From Streptomyces sp. BA2 (lineage in GTDB: Bacteria; Actinomycetota; Actinomycetes; Streptomycetales; Streptomycetaceae): a stretch of 64,000 nt of DNA. Positions 8,378 through 16,527 of this stretch are shown in pieces. Position 1 is the first letter of the stretch. Each line of letters begins with the position of its first letter. Both the position numbers and the translations under genes were made by a program. The stretch is from the NCBI RefSeq assembly GCF_009769735.1, contig NZ_WSRO01000002.1, positions 9,039,001-9,103,000 of the forward strand, read 5' to 3'. The notes under the pieces are model-generated. The model did not search any database. It had not been told where the DNA came from and was given only the letters and a program-made list of their open reading frames with translations.

Positions 8378-8416
8378 CCTTGCGGTCACTCGCCCGATGT
8401 CCGCGAGGAGACCGCC

Positions 8417-9643
8417 ATGCATGACCACCGCAAGCTCGGCCGGGAACTGGGCCTGTTCGACACCGACCCGCTGATCGGCGCGGGTCTGCCGTACTGGCTG
8501 CCCGACGGCGCAGCAGTACGGCACACCCTGGAGGAGTACATCCGCGCCGCCGAGCGGCGAGCGGGCTACCGCCACGTGTACTCACCGGTCCTCGGCAAGC
8601 GGGAGCTGTACGAGATCTCGGGGCACTGGGCGCACTACAGCGACGACATGTTCCCCCCGATGGACCTCGGAGGAGAGCAGGTCGTGCTGCGGCCGAGCCT
8701 GTGTCCTCATCACGCGGTGATCTACCGCTCCCGCTCCCACAGCTACCGCGAACTGCCCCTGCGCATGGCTGAGTTGGGAGGCATGTACCGCTCCGAACTC
8801 TCCGGCGTGCTCGGTGGGCTGACCCGGGTGCGGGCCATCCAGCTCAACGACGCGCACATCTTCTGCACCTTGGACCAGGTCGCCGATGAGGCGCAGGGCG
8901 CGCTGGAGATGATCCGCCGGGCGTACGAGGCGCTCGGCATCACCCCGACCCGCTACCGGCTCTCCCTCCCGGGCTCCGGAGGCAAGTACGTTGCCGCCCC
9001 CGAGAAGTGGCAACGGTCCACCGCCATGCTGACCGAGGTCCTCGACCGCTCCGGTCTGCCCTACGACGCGGCCGAGGGCGAGGCCGCGTTCTACGGCCCC
9101 AAGATCGACGTCCAGGTCACCGACGGCGCCGGCCGGGAGTCCACCCTCTCCACCGTCCAGGTCGACTTCCACCAGCCCGAGCAGTTCGATCTGCACTACA
9201 TCGGCGCGGACGGCGCCAAACACCGCCCGGTCATGGTCCACCGCAGCATCATCGGCAGTGTGGAGCGAGCCGTTGCCCATCTCATCGAACAGCACGGCGG
9301 CGCCTTCCCCGCCTGGCTCGCCCCCACTCAACTGGTGATCCTCCCGATCTCCGACACCGAACTGCCGCACGCGGCGGCCCTCGCTCGGCGATGCGCCACC
9401 CTCGGGCTGCGAGCCGAGATCGCAGGACCCGATCGCGGCACTCTGGGCGCCCGTATCCGAGAGGCCCGCGTGGTTCCCTACCAAGCCGTCATCGGCGCCA
9501 AGGAAGCTGCTGACGACCATGTCGCACTGCGTCTGCGTGACGGACGCCGACTCGACCCGCAGCCGGTCAGTGAGGTACTCACCCACATCAGTGCACTCGT
9601 CGATGCCCACAGCACCGACTTGTGGGGCAACACTGCTGCATAG
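8417..9643 (+). CDS. Threonyl-tRNA synthetase paralogue without TGS and editing domains
   Basis: 408 aa against about 640-660 for a full ThrRS. The protein opens directly at the class II catalytic core (DHRKLGRELGLF) and ends with the anticodon-binding domain. Zinc-ligand positions appear kept: Cys in RPSLCPHH (about 97), His in NDAHIFC (about 147) and His in VMVHRSIIGS (about 275). Motif 2 is present as RMAELGGMYRSE. The usual TQDDAHIFC is QLNDAHIFC here. The TGS and editing (N1/N2) domains are missing entirely, so mischarged Ser could not be cleared in cis. It could be a stress or antibiotic-resistant isoform (as with borrelidin-type ThrRS inhibitors) or charge a carrier other than tRNA. 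Its own Thr-codon leader suggests starvation control. Confidence 0.88.
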   Translation: MHDHRKLGRELGLFDTDPLIGAGLPYWLPDGAAVRHTLEEYIRAAERRAGYRHVYSPVLGKRELYEISGHWAHYSDDMFPPMDLGGEQVVLRPSLCPHHAVIYRSRSHSYRELPLRMAELGGMYRSELSGVLGGLTRVRAIQLNDAHIFCTLDQVADEAQGALEMIRRAYEALGITPTRYRLSLPGSGGKYVAAPEKWQRSTAMLTEVLDRSGLPYDAAEGEAAFYGPKIDVQVTDGAGRESTLSTVQVDFHQPEQFDLHYIGADGAKHRPVMVHRSIIGSVERAVAHLIEQHGGAFPAWLAPTQLVILPISDTELPHAAALARRCATLGLRAEIAGPDRGTLGARIREARVVPYQAVIGAKEAADDHVALRLRDGRRLDPQPVSEVLTHISALVDAHSTDLWGNTAA

Positions 9644-9671
9644 CCGGCGGTGCGATGAGCGCCTGACCGAA

Positions 9672-10325
9672 TTAGTAGGCGGCTCGGGGGCGGCCGCCGG
9701 TCCAGGGGCCCCCGAAGTCGGCTGCGGTGAGGGTGACACCGGTCAGGACACGTACGGCGAGGATGAGGCAGCCTTCGGGCTCTTCGGTGTCGGCTTCGCC
9801 GGTGGGTTCACAGTCATCGGAGGCGTCGAAGCCGGCCGCGGTGAGGGAGCCGACGACGGGGTGGCTGGTGTCCACGCTGCCGGAGGGGCCGTCGAAGTAG
9901 CCGCCGGACAGTTCGAGGCGGCCGAGGATGGCGCCGTCGTGGGCGATGGTGGCCGCCTTCGTGTCGGGGTCGCGGTAGGCGCTGATGGCGGTGTGGCCTT
10001 CGGCGGCGAGGGTGCGTAGGACATCGTCATCGAAGCCGATCCAGCTTTCGAATTCGATGGTGAGGGTCCAGCCGCCGGGCATTTCACGGCCGAGGATGAA
10101 GGCACCTTCACCCTGGCGCTCTTGGAGGAAGTCTGCGGCTTGGTTCAGGCCCTCGGGACAGGGGAGGGGGCTGGCGACGCCCATGAGGTGGAGGGCTTCG
10201 ATGAGTGGGCGGGGGGCGAGGGTTACGCACCAGCCTTCGCCGAACATCTCGTCCAAGTCCACGTGTGGGGCTTTCTTGTCGGGGTCCGGGGGGGGGACCT
10301 CGGGGTCTGCGGGGTCTGCGGCCAT
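9672..10325 (-). CDS. DUF6461-like hypothetical protein
   Basis: 217 aa from ATG 10325 (MAADPADPEVPPPD); the longer frame upstream runs into a tandem repeat. An acidic-proline N-terminus precedes a domain with GEGWCVTLAPRPLIEALHLM and GGWTLTIEFESWIGFDDDVL, the pattern of the Streptomyces DUF6461 family, whose role is unknown. The C-terminus GGPWTGGRPRAAY is Gly/Arg-rich. It converges on the ThrRS gene (28 nt between ends). Confidence 0.6.
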   Translation of the reverse strand: MAADPADPEVPPPDPDKKAPHVDLDEMFGEGWCVTLAPRPLIEALHLMGVASPLPCPEGLNQAADFLQERQGEGAFILGREMPGGWTLTIEFESWIGFDDDVLRTLAAEGHTAISAYRDPDTKAATIAHDGAILGRLELSGGYFDGPSGSVDTSHPVVGSLTAAGFDASDDCEPTGEADTEEPEGCLILAVRVLTGVTLTAADFGGPWTGGRPRAAY

Positions 10326-10365
10326 TGTGTCTAGATGGCTGAGCCCAAAGGGTAGGCGGCCCAGA

Positions 10366-10395
10366 TGAGATGAGATGAGGTGAGGTGAGGTGAGG
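10366..10395. repeat. TGAGR pentamer repeat, six units
   Basis: Six head-to-tail pentamers (TGAGA x2, TGAGG x4) lie 40 nt upstream of the DUF6461-like start, in its probable promoter. Copy number could vary by slippage. Confidence 0.8.
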
Positions 10396-10595
10396 GAGTT
10401 CAAGGACCGGTCGTGCCGCCCTCGCCCCGCCTGGCACGAACACTCCAGCAGCCGCGACTGGCGCAAGCGTCACTGACCCGGCCGACCCTCCTCGGCGTAG
10501 CGGGCCAGCCCCGGGGTCCAGGCCGACCGACTGTGTCGTATCCAGACTGTCCACCTTGGACCACAGCGGCCATTTAGGCATGGTGTGGCCGGCCG

Positions 10596-11552
10596 TCACG
10601 GGGCGGCGGTGAACCTGAGGATCTCGCGCGCCACGGCGTCGGGGTTCTCTTCAGCGAGCCAGTGCCCCGACTTCGGGATCTCGACCGCGCGCGTGACGTT
10701 GCGCAGCATCGGCGTCAGGGTCGGCCGGGTGGCGGCGAGCGAACCGGTCGCCGTGAGGAGGAGGGTGGGGGTGTGCGTGGGCGGTGCGGCGGCGTTGTCA
10801 CGTTCGTCCTTGTCCAGGCTTCGGTAGAGCTCGAATCCCGCGTGCCGCGCGTCCGGTCGGCTGTAGGTGCGGACGTACTCGTCGGTCTCCGCCTCGGTGA
10901 AGGGGGGCTCGGTCCTCGTGCCGCCGAAAGCCGTTCCGCCATAGGCGACTTGGGTGGAGAACGCCGTGACGTACTCGCGCATGTCGTTCCGGTCGTCGAC
11001 GAGCTTTTCGGGGATCGCCTGCTGGCTGTTGAAGGCCATGTGCCAGGAGAACGTCCGGAACTGGGCAGCGGGGAGCTTCCGCCCGGGGAGCGGATAATCC
11101 ATGTGCACGTAGGAGTTGACCTGGCGGGGGAACTGCGAGACGTACTGGGCCCCGACTCCGGCGCCCAGGTCGTGTGCCACCAGGTCGAATTTGTCGAGTC
11201 CGATGCGATCACGCAGCAGTCCGTGGACGTAGCGGGCCAGCGTCTTCTTGTCGAAGCTCGCCGGGTTTCCCTTGCTGTCGCCGAGGCCGGGAAGGTCGAG
11301 CGCGTAGACGGTGTGATGCCGGGCGAGCGCAGGCATGATCTTTCGCCACTGGTACCAGGTCTGCGGCCAGCCGTGCAGCAGCACCAGCGCCGGACCCTTG
11401 CCGCCCGTGACGTAGTGCATGCGCACGTCGCGAACCTTCGCGAATTTGTGCTTGAACGTCGCGTTGAGCACCGCGTCGTGCTTCGTTGCGGCTTCGTCGA
11501 GCGCGTGCCACTCGACAGAGCTGCCCCACGGCGAGTGAGAAGGCGAGTGCAC
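10596..11552 (-). CDS. Alpha/beta hydrolase (epoxide hydrolase/dehalogenase type), 5' end probably frameshifted
   Basis: The 318-aa frame holds a complete hydrolase core: oxyanion motif LLHGWPQTWYQW, nucleophile Asp in VAHDLGAGVG (about residue 125) and the final His in KSGHWLAEENP. Its N-terminus starts abruptly at a GTG. In the next frame, ATG 11610 opens MTLTRSTRRPGRRRLILQTG and a hydrophobic ALAFSLAVG, a typical export signal, which runs straight into this gene near 11530. One base change would join them, so the true product is probably a secreted or anchored enzyme of about 340 aa. It is divergent from the XRE-cupin regulator at 11775. Confidence 0.8.
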   Translation of the reverse strand: MHSPSHSPWGSSVEWHALDEAATKHDAVLNATFKHKFAKVRDVRMHYVTGGKGPALVLLHGWPQTWYQWRKIMPALARHHTVYALDLPGLGDSKGNPASFDKKTLARYVHGLLRDRIGLDKFDLVAHDLGAGVGAQYVSQFPRQVNSYVHMDYPLPGRKLPAAQFRTFSWHMAFNSQQAIPEKLVDDRNDMREYVTAFSTQVAYGGTAFGGTRTEPPFTEAETDEYVRTYSRPDARHAGFELYRSLDKDERDNAAAPPTHTPTLLLTATGSLAATRPTLTPMLRNVTRAVEIPKSGHWLAEENPDAVAREILRFTAAP

Positions 11553-11774
11553 CTGTTTGGAGGATCAGGCGTCGGCGGCCGGGACGCCTCGTGCTTCGAG
11601 TGAGTGTCATGGTGCGATCTTCAAAGAGACCCTTGCGAAACTGCACCCCCTTTTGCAGACTTGCAAAAAGCATGTCAGGAGCCCGGAGCGGCGTCGCGAG
11701 GATCTGAGCGGACTCGTGTGGGGCCCCGGCGCCTGGGCGGGGGGCCTGGTGAATCAGAGTGGAAGTGTCGGCCG

Positions 11775-12347
11775 GTGACGGAAGATCAGGCGGTACTGCA
11801 GAACGTCGGCCCGAGGCTGCGGGGCTTCCGCAAGGCCCTTGGCCTGACGCTCGCCACTCTGGCGGAGCGCACAGGGCTCACGCAGAGCACCATCTCGCGG
11901 CTCGAACGCGGACACATCCGCCCGACTCTGGAACAGCTCCTGCCCCTTGCCCGCGCCTACGCGGTGCCGCTCGACGAACTCGTGGCCGCGCCGTCCACCG
12001 GCGACCCGCGGGTCCACTTGCGCCCTTTTCACAAGGACGGGCTGACCTTCGTGCCGCTGGGCGTGAAGACGGGTGGCATGCGCGCGTACAAGGTGATCTA
12101 CCCGCCGATGTCGAGACTCCCGGCACCGCGATTCCACATGCATCCTGGCCGGGAGTGGTTCTACGTGCTCCACGGGACGGTTCAACTCGTCCTGACCGAC
12201 ACCCGGACGGAACTGACGGCGGGTGAAGCCGCGGAGTTCGACACAGCCGCCCCGCACTGGATCGGCAACGCCCGGGACGACATACCGGCGGAGACCATCG
12301 CCATCTACGGGCAGCAAGGCGAGCGAGTGCACGTCACCGACGTCTGA
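11775..12347 (+). CDS. XRE-cupin transcriptional regulator
   Basis: 190 aa from GTG 11775. Residues about 10-64 are a Cro/C1 helix-turn-helix (LAERTGLTQSTISRLERG). Residues about 110-185 are a cupin with FHMHPGREWFYVLHGTVQL and PHWIGN. Regulators of this build sense small molecules in the cupin and often control a neighbouring catabolic gene. Here the divergent hydrolase (starting near 11552/11610) is the obvious target, with about 165-220 bp of shared promoter region. Confidence 0.88.
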   Translation: MTEDQAVLQNVGPRLRGFRKALGLTLATLAERTGLTQSTISRLERGHIRPTLEQLLPLARAYAVPLDELVAAPSTGDPRVHLRPFHKDGLTFVPLGVKTGGMRAYKVIYPPMSRLPAPRFHMHPGREWFYVLHGTVQLVLTDTRTELTAGEAAEFDTAAPHWIGNARDDIPAETIAIYGQQGERVHVTDV

Positions 12348-12399
12348 CACGCCCGCCCGGCGTGCCGCCCCGAATTTCGCAGGCTAAGTAGAGCAGCAA

Positions 12400-12975
12400 C
12401 TACTTTGCTGATCCGGGGCTTTCGTGCTTGTAGGCATTGAAGCGCGCCTTCTTCTGACGATTCCCGCATGTGTTCATTTCGCACCATTTGCGGGTGCGGC
12501 TTTGGCTGGTGTCGAAGAAGGCTGCTTGGCAGGTTGGCGACGCGCACAAGGCCAATTTTCCGTCTCGTTCGCCTGTGATGATGCTGATCGCGTCGGCGGC
12601 GATGACGCCTAGGGCGTCCTCCACGGAGGAAGCCGAGCTGAGTCGCCACTGCCGATTGCCCTCGGGCGTCAAGATGGCCGCGGCCCGACCTTGAGTGCTG
12701 CAGTCATTGATGATCTGGACAGCGAAAGCAGGGAGAGGGTCTCGGCGCGCGGCCGCTGTCGCGGCGGCGTGAATTGATTCCCTCAGCTCCCGAGCGCGTT
12801 CGAGCTGGGCGGGGGTGCAGGACTCCACGGCGAGGCCACTCACCGCTAGCCAGTCGACGAGTCGGTCCGGCGTGGGGATGCGCTCCACTGGGTCGCCCTG
12901 ACGCTCCGACAGGGTCCCGGTGAAGCTGGTCGCCAGCACCTTGCCGAGACGGAAGTCAGGGAACCGAGCATTCAT
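12400..12975 (-). CDS. CGNR zinc-finger / ABATE-domain regulator
   Basis: 191 aa. The N-terminal ABATE domain (about 1-140) includes DWLAVSGLAVES and RARELRESIHAA. The C-terminal zinc finger reads CASPTCQAAFFDTSQ, then RKWCEMNTCGNRQKKARF, giving four Cys and the name motif CGNR. The family is thought to bind DNA and act as stress-related transcription factors. Two matching pseudo-palindromes lie just upstream, the first beginning 2 bp before the ATG, so autorepression is likely. The epoxide hydrolase at 13169 is divergent and probably co-regulated. Confidence 0.88.
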   Translation of the reverse strand: MNARFPDFRLGKVLATSFTGTLSERQGDPVERIPTPDRLVDWLAVSGLAVESCTPAQLERARELRESIHAAATAAARRDPLPAFAVQIINDCSTQGRAAAILTPEGNRQWRLSSASSVEDALGVIAADAISIITGERDGKLALCASPTCQAAFFDTSQSRTRKWCEMNTCGNRQKKARFNAYKHESPGSAK

Positions 12976-12977
12976 GG

Positions 12978-13036
12978 AACCACCTTAGCTGGTTGCGCGC
13001 CAGCATCGAAGCCTGTTAGAACCGTCTTAGCCGGTT
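12978..13036. promoter_or_regulatory. Pair of 17-bp operator-like palindromes between CGNR gene and epoxide hydrolase
   Basis: AACCACCTTAGCTGGTT (12978-12994) and AACCGTCTTAGCCGGTT (13020-13036) share the form AACC-N5-TAGC-NGGTT. Their centres are 42 bp apart, four helical turns, so dimers would sit on the same face. The first overlaps the CGNR ribosome-binding region. A CCGGTT remnant lies further on (about 13050). Confidence 0.6.
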
Positions 13037-13168
13037 CCAGTAGGTCCCCGGCCGGTTCCACCGATGACCAGGAGGTCTCATGACCACACACCGGTGCGTC
13101 ACCGACGCTGCGAACGCCATCGATCGAGGCGTTGTCACCACGTCAGCTCACCCCGGCGGGGGCATCTC

Positions 13169-14398
13169 ATGAACCGTCAAACCAACGACGCGCAAGCAGA
13201 CGCGCAAGAAGGCGTGCAAACAGAGGTGCATGCCGAGGTGCAAGCATTCGAAGCCCACGCAACCGACACTGACCTCGACGACCTGCGCGCCCGACTGGCC
13301 GCAGCACGGCTGCCGGAAGCTGAGACGGTCTATCGCGCCGGCCCCGACCCGCGCCGATGGGATCAGGGCGTTCCTCTCGCCGACCTCGTCGACGTCGTGA
13401 ACTACTGGCGCACCGAGTACAACTGGCGGTCATTCGAAACGCGCCTCAACCAGATCGGCCAGTTCCGCACCACCATTGACGATCTGGGAATCCACTTCCT
13501 GCACCGCCGATCCACCCGCGCAGACGCCACCCCTCTGATCTTGACGCACGGTTGGCCAGGCAGCATTGCTGAATTCACCCACGTAATAGACGAACTGGCA
13601 GATCCGAAAAACGCAGACGCGCCGGCGTTCCACGTCGTAGCCCCGTCGCTGCCAGGTTTTGGTTACAGCGACAAACCGGCCACTACCGGGTGGGGAACGG
13701 AAAAGATCGCGGCAGCCTGGGTGGAACTGATGGGTAGGCTCGGCTACAGCAAGTTTGTAGCCCACGGCGGCGACTGGGGAGGTGTGATCACCACGGTCCT
13801 CGGCGGCAGGTTCCCGGAGCACGTTCTCGGCATCCATACGACGACCGCGCAGGCGCCGCCCGGATTGACAACGGACGGGCTGACGGTGGACGAGCGCAAA
13901 TGGACCGAGGAAACCCGCGATTTCTGGCGCCACCACGCGGCGTACGCGAAGCAGCAGGCGACCCGACCGCAGACCATCGGGTACTCGCTCGTCGACTCAC
14001 CAGTCGGGCTTCTCGCCTGGATCCTTGACAAGTTCGCTGAGTGGACGGACACCGAAGACAGCCCGTTCGAGAGGATTTCCAGAGACCGCGTCCTTGACGA
14101 CGTCACCCTGTACTGGCTGACGCGAACAGGCGCATCGGCAGCCCGCATCTACTACGAAAGCCACGACTCGCTCGACCCCGGACTTCGGGTCGACGTCCCG
14201 TCAGCAATCACCGTGTATCCCCGCGACGTCGAAAAGTGTCCGCGCGCCTGGGCACAGGAGCGGTTCCGACAGATCGTCCGTTGGAACTCGCCCAAAACCG
14301 GCGGACACTTCCCGTCGCTGGAGGTTCCCGAGTATTTCGTCAAGGATCTACAAGAGGGCCTCACGGCAGTGCTGGCCGCTAGCGGTAGATGGTCATGA
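13169..14398 (+). CDS. Epoxide hydrolase with EHN domain
   Basis: 409 aa from ATG 13169; the open frame continues upstream to 13064 but crosses the operator region. An N-terminal epoxide-hydrolase domain (DLDDLRARLAAARLPEAETV) precedes the alpha/beta fold with LTHGWPGSIAEF, nucleophile Asp202 in GGDWGG, the lid YYESHDS, and the terminal His in KTGGHFPSLEVPE. It hydrolyses epoxides to diols through an Asp-ester intermediate; the natural substrate is unknown. A second EHN enzyme of the same build lies at 55786. It is divergent from the CGNR regulator. Confidence 0.93.
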   Translation: MNRQTNDAQADAQEGVQTEVHAEVQAFEAHATDTDLDDLRARLAAARLPEAETVYRAGPDPRRWDQGVPLADLVDVVNYWRTEYNWRSFETRLNQIGQFRTTIDDLGIHFLHRRSTRADATPLILTHGWPGSIAEFTHVIDELADPKNADAPAFHVVAPSLPGFGYSDKPATTGWGTEKIAAAWVELMGRLGYSKFVAHGGDWGGVITTVLGGRFPEHVLGIHTTTAQAPPGLTTDGLTVDERKWTEETRDFWRHHAAYAKQQATRPQTIGYSLVDSPVGLLAWILDKFAEWTDTEDSPFERISRDRVLDDVTLYWLTRTGASAARIYYESHDSLDPGLRVDVPSAITVYPRDVEKCPRAWAQERFRQIVRWNSPKTGGHFPSLEVPEYFVKDLQEGLTAVLAASGRWS

Positions 14399-14400
14399 CG

Positions 14401-14435
14401 TGGGGCACAGCTACCCCTTGCTAAGGGCTGCCCCA
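14401..14435 (+). terminator. Hairpin after the epoxide hydrolase
   Basis: TGGGGCAcAGC (14401 onward) pairs with GCTGCCCCA (ending 14435), with a small bulge. It begins 3 nt after the stop codon. It might instead be an end of the transposase relic that follows. Confidence 0.5.
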
Positions 14436-14463
14436 CAATGATCGGGAACCGAGCACAAGCTGT

Positions 14464-14990
14464 TTGAAGGATTGGTGGCGTGCTCAGCTCCTCGCGCTCC
14501 AGCCCAGGCGCAGGTTCGCGAAGGGCCCCGTGCTCATCGTGGACGGGACACTGGTCCCCACCCGCGACCACAGCATCGCCGAGCAAGTCCAAGAACCATC
14601 GCTATTCCACCAACCACCAGGTCGTCATCAACGCCGACTCCCGTCTGGTCGTCGTGGTCGGCGAACCCCTGCCTGGCAACCGCAACGACTGCAAGTGCGT
14701 GGGAGGAATCCGGAGCGAAGGCAGCCGTGGCCGAGACCCTGACGATGGCCGACGGCGGCTATCCCGGCACCGGACTCCTCCTGCCCCACCGACGCACCCC
14801 GGGCGAGGAGTTGCCCGGCTGGAAGCGGGAGCACAACCGCTCGCACAAACAGGTCCGCCCCCGCGGTGAGCACGTCTTCGCCCGCATGAAGACCTGGAAG
14901 ATCCTCCGCGACTGCCGCCTCAAGGGCGACGGCGTCCACCACGCCATGCTCGGCATCGCCCGCCTGCACAACCTCAACCTCGCCGGATAG
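14464..14990 (+). pseudogene. DDE transposase relic (DDE_Tnp_4 type), at least two frameshifts
   Basis: Three frames in succession carry one transposase: GPVLIVDGTLVPTRDHS (about 14520), then HRYSTNHQVVINADSR (about 14600), then LTMADGGYPGTGLLLPHR to LGIARLHNLNLAG (14740-14990). Only the catalytic C-terminal half is left; the helix-turn-helix half is missing here, but similar N-terminal fragments occur at 30730 and 33715. It is not functional. Confidence 0.8.
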
Positions 14991-15151
14991 AGGGCCTCCG
15001 CGCCCAAGATCCTTTTGAGGGACCCTTAGTACGGGGAGGTACCTGTTCGTGCGACACCGGATGAGGCCTGCGGCTGGGCCCTGATGCCACCTCTCTGCGT
15101 CAGGATCAGCAACGCCGCCCCAACGGCTACACGCTCGGTGCAACGCAAAAC

Positions 15152-15191
15152 GGCCCGCACTCCTGGCGATTTCATGCCGAGGGTGCGGGCC
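15152..15191 (-). terminator. Hairpin terminator for the small membrane gene
   Basis: GGCCCGCAC (15152-15160) and GTGCGGGCC (15183-15191) form a 9-bp perfect stem, 9 nt past the stop of the minus-strand gene at 15200. Confidence 0.6.
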
Positions 15192-15199
15192 CGTCGTGG

Positions 15200-15472
15200 T
15201 CAGCTTCGCGAGCTGATACGGCCGCGCATGGCATGCACGCTGGTGATGGCTGCAGCCATCCAGAAGCACGCCCCAGACACCGCAATCTGAGCAGGTGCGT
15301 GAAGGAGCAGAGCCAGAACACACACGACGGCAAAGACGATGACGCCGCAGGCTATCGACGTGGTGTCACGCCAGGCGGGTGTCGTAGGTCTGCCTACGAA
15401 AAACAGGACCCCGATAGACAGGAGCACCATCAGGGCTCCGCTGTAGATGAGCCACGAGCTGCTCAAAGCCAT
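15200..15472 (-). CDS. Small three-helix membrane protein, unknown
   Basis: 90 aa, nearly all membrane: IYSGALMVLLSIGVLFFVG, then a second segment around IACGVIVFAVVCVLALLLH and a third around VSGACFWMAAAITSVHAM. GGAGA touches the ATG, so a TTG two codons later (LSSSW) is an equally good start. No family recognised. It follows the degraded secreted-protein frame at 15497 by 24 nt on the same strand and may be its partner. Confidence 0.6.
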   Translation of the reverse strand: MALSSSWLIYSGALMVLLSIGVLFFVGRPTTPAWRDTTSIACGVIVFAVVCVLALLLHAPAQIAVSGACFWMAAAITSVHAMRGRISSRS

Positions 15473-15496
15473 TCTCCGATCGCGTTGCTGTTGTTA

Positions 15497-15868
15497 CTAC
15501 TTGCAGTGTCCACCGGAGTACTGGCCCGGGAGGAATATCCCAGCCGCGAACTTGACCTTGATGCACTTCTTGGCGTTCTTCGCCTTGAGCGCCGTCGTGG
15601 TGATGACCGCGGCGTACGCACCCCAGTAGATGTTCAGACCCGGCGGGAGGAACCCCGAGACCGCACCGGACGGAGCGCCATCCGTAGACCTGCATCGTGC
15701 CGCGGCACACCGGCCGGTGCTCCATGGGACCAAGCTCTGCCCACTGCTCATCGAGGTGCTGCGGCCGGTCAGCCGTGGGTACCAGGTAGAGGTCACCGGC
15801 GCGGCGTGCCACGGACGAACTCGGGTTCTGGCACCCCCTTCTGACGCCAGAAGCTGCGGCCGCAGCAT
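15497..15868 (-). pseudogene. Degraded gene with Cys/Lys-rich C-terminus, unknown
   Basis: The end of this frame (SGFLPPGLNIYWGAYAAVIT, KNAKKCIKVKF, GQYSGGHCK) reads like real protein. Upstream, sensible sequence moves to the neighbouring frame (DEQWAELGPMEHRPVCRG, MQVYGWRSVRCG), which implies one frameshift near 15660. The paired Cys residues suggest an exported product. No family recognised. Confidence 0.4.
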
Positions 15869-15883
15869 GAGTTGGTGAGCGAG

Positions 15884-16357
15884 TCACTGTTCATCTAGGG
15901 GTGGCTGCCGGGCGAGGAACTCCTCGAACGCCGCCTTCTGCTTCGGATCCATGAAACCTTGGCGGACACCGCGGGCCTGCTCTTGGAGCCAGTGCGCCTC
16001 GCCGGGGTCCATTAGCTCGGCGACCACCACGCCTCCGCGAGCGACCGCCGTGCGGCCTCCCACGCGACGACGAAAGAGCGTGAACGCGCCGAATTCAACT
16101 GGGTGGGCCAGTTCCGGCGCTTCCGCATCAGCCCGGCTCTCGTCACTGGCGTCACCCTTGGGGCGGGCAGCGGGGGCCCAGTGCTCCCAGAGCGCCAGCG
16201 TGGCCGCGGGCACGAGCACCGCGCGCTCTGCCTCTTCACGCCCCTCCCACATGAACGTGACAGTGACGGGCTCGCCGACCACCTCGGCCAGCCCGAGCAC
16301 CCTCTCCATCTCATCGTTGATCGGGTAACCCGCCACCACATCTATCTGAATTCCCAT
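15884..16357 (-). CDS. Hypothetical protein (157 aa)
   Basis: Starts at ATG 16357 (MGIQIDVVAGYPINDEMER); the longer upstream frame has non-coding character. The text is acidic, with TFMWEGREEAERAVLVPAAT, an Ala/Glu-rich middle and GEAHWLQEQARGVRQGFMDP near the end. No signal or membrane segment is seen. The family was not recognised. It is divergent from the anti-sigma-type ATPase gene at 16528. Confidence 0.6.
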   Translation of the reverse strand: MGIQIDVVAGYPINDEMERVLGLAEVVGEPVTVTFMWEGREEAERAVLVPAATLALWEHWAPAARPKGDASDESRADAEAPELAHPVEFGAFTLFRRRVGGRTAVARGGVVVAELMDPGEAHWLQEQARGVRQGFMDPKQKAAFEEFLARQPPLDEQ

Positions 16358-16527
16358 GGTGCCTGAGGCTACTGGCTGCCTCCGACAAGCCAATCTCCAC
16401 TGCCACGGGGGAGGGGCCGTGAAGGGGCGGGGCGGGAGGTGGTTCTGTGCGTACCCGAACCTTAGAAAATGGCGATGTGGGTAGCTGGACTGCATCGCGC
16501 AGTGCTGCTGGAAGCAAGGCGGACCGT

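Noticed and set aside
8281..8416. T-box riboswitch in front of the ThrRS gene
   Set aside because: The leader is too short (about 135 nt) and no T-box consensus was seen; a Thr-codon leader peptide explains the region better.
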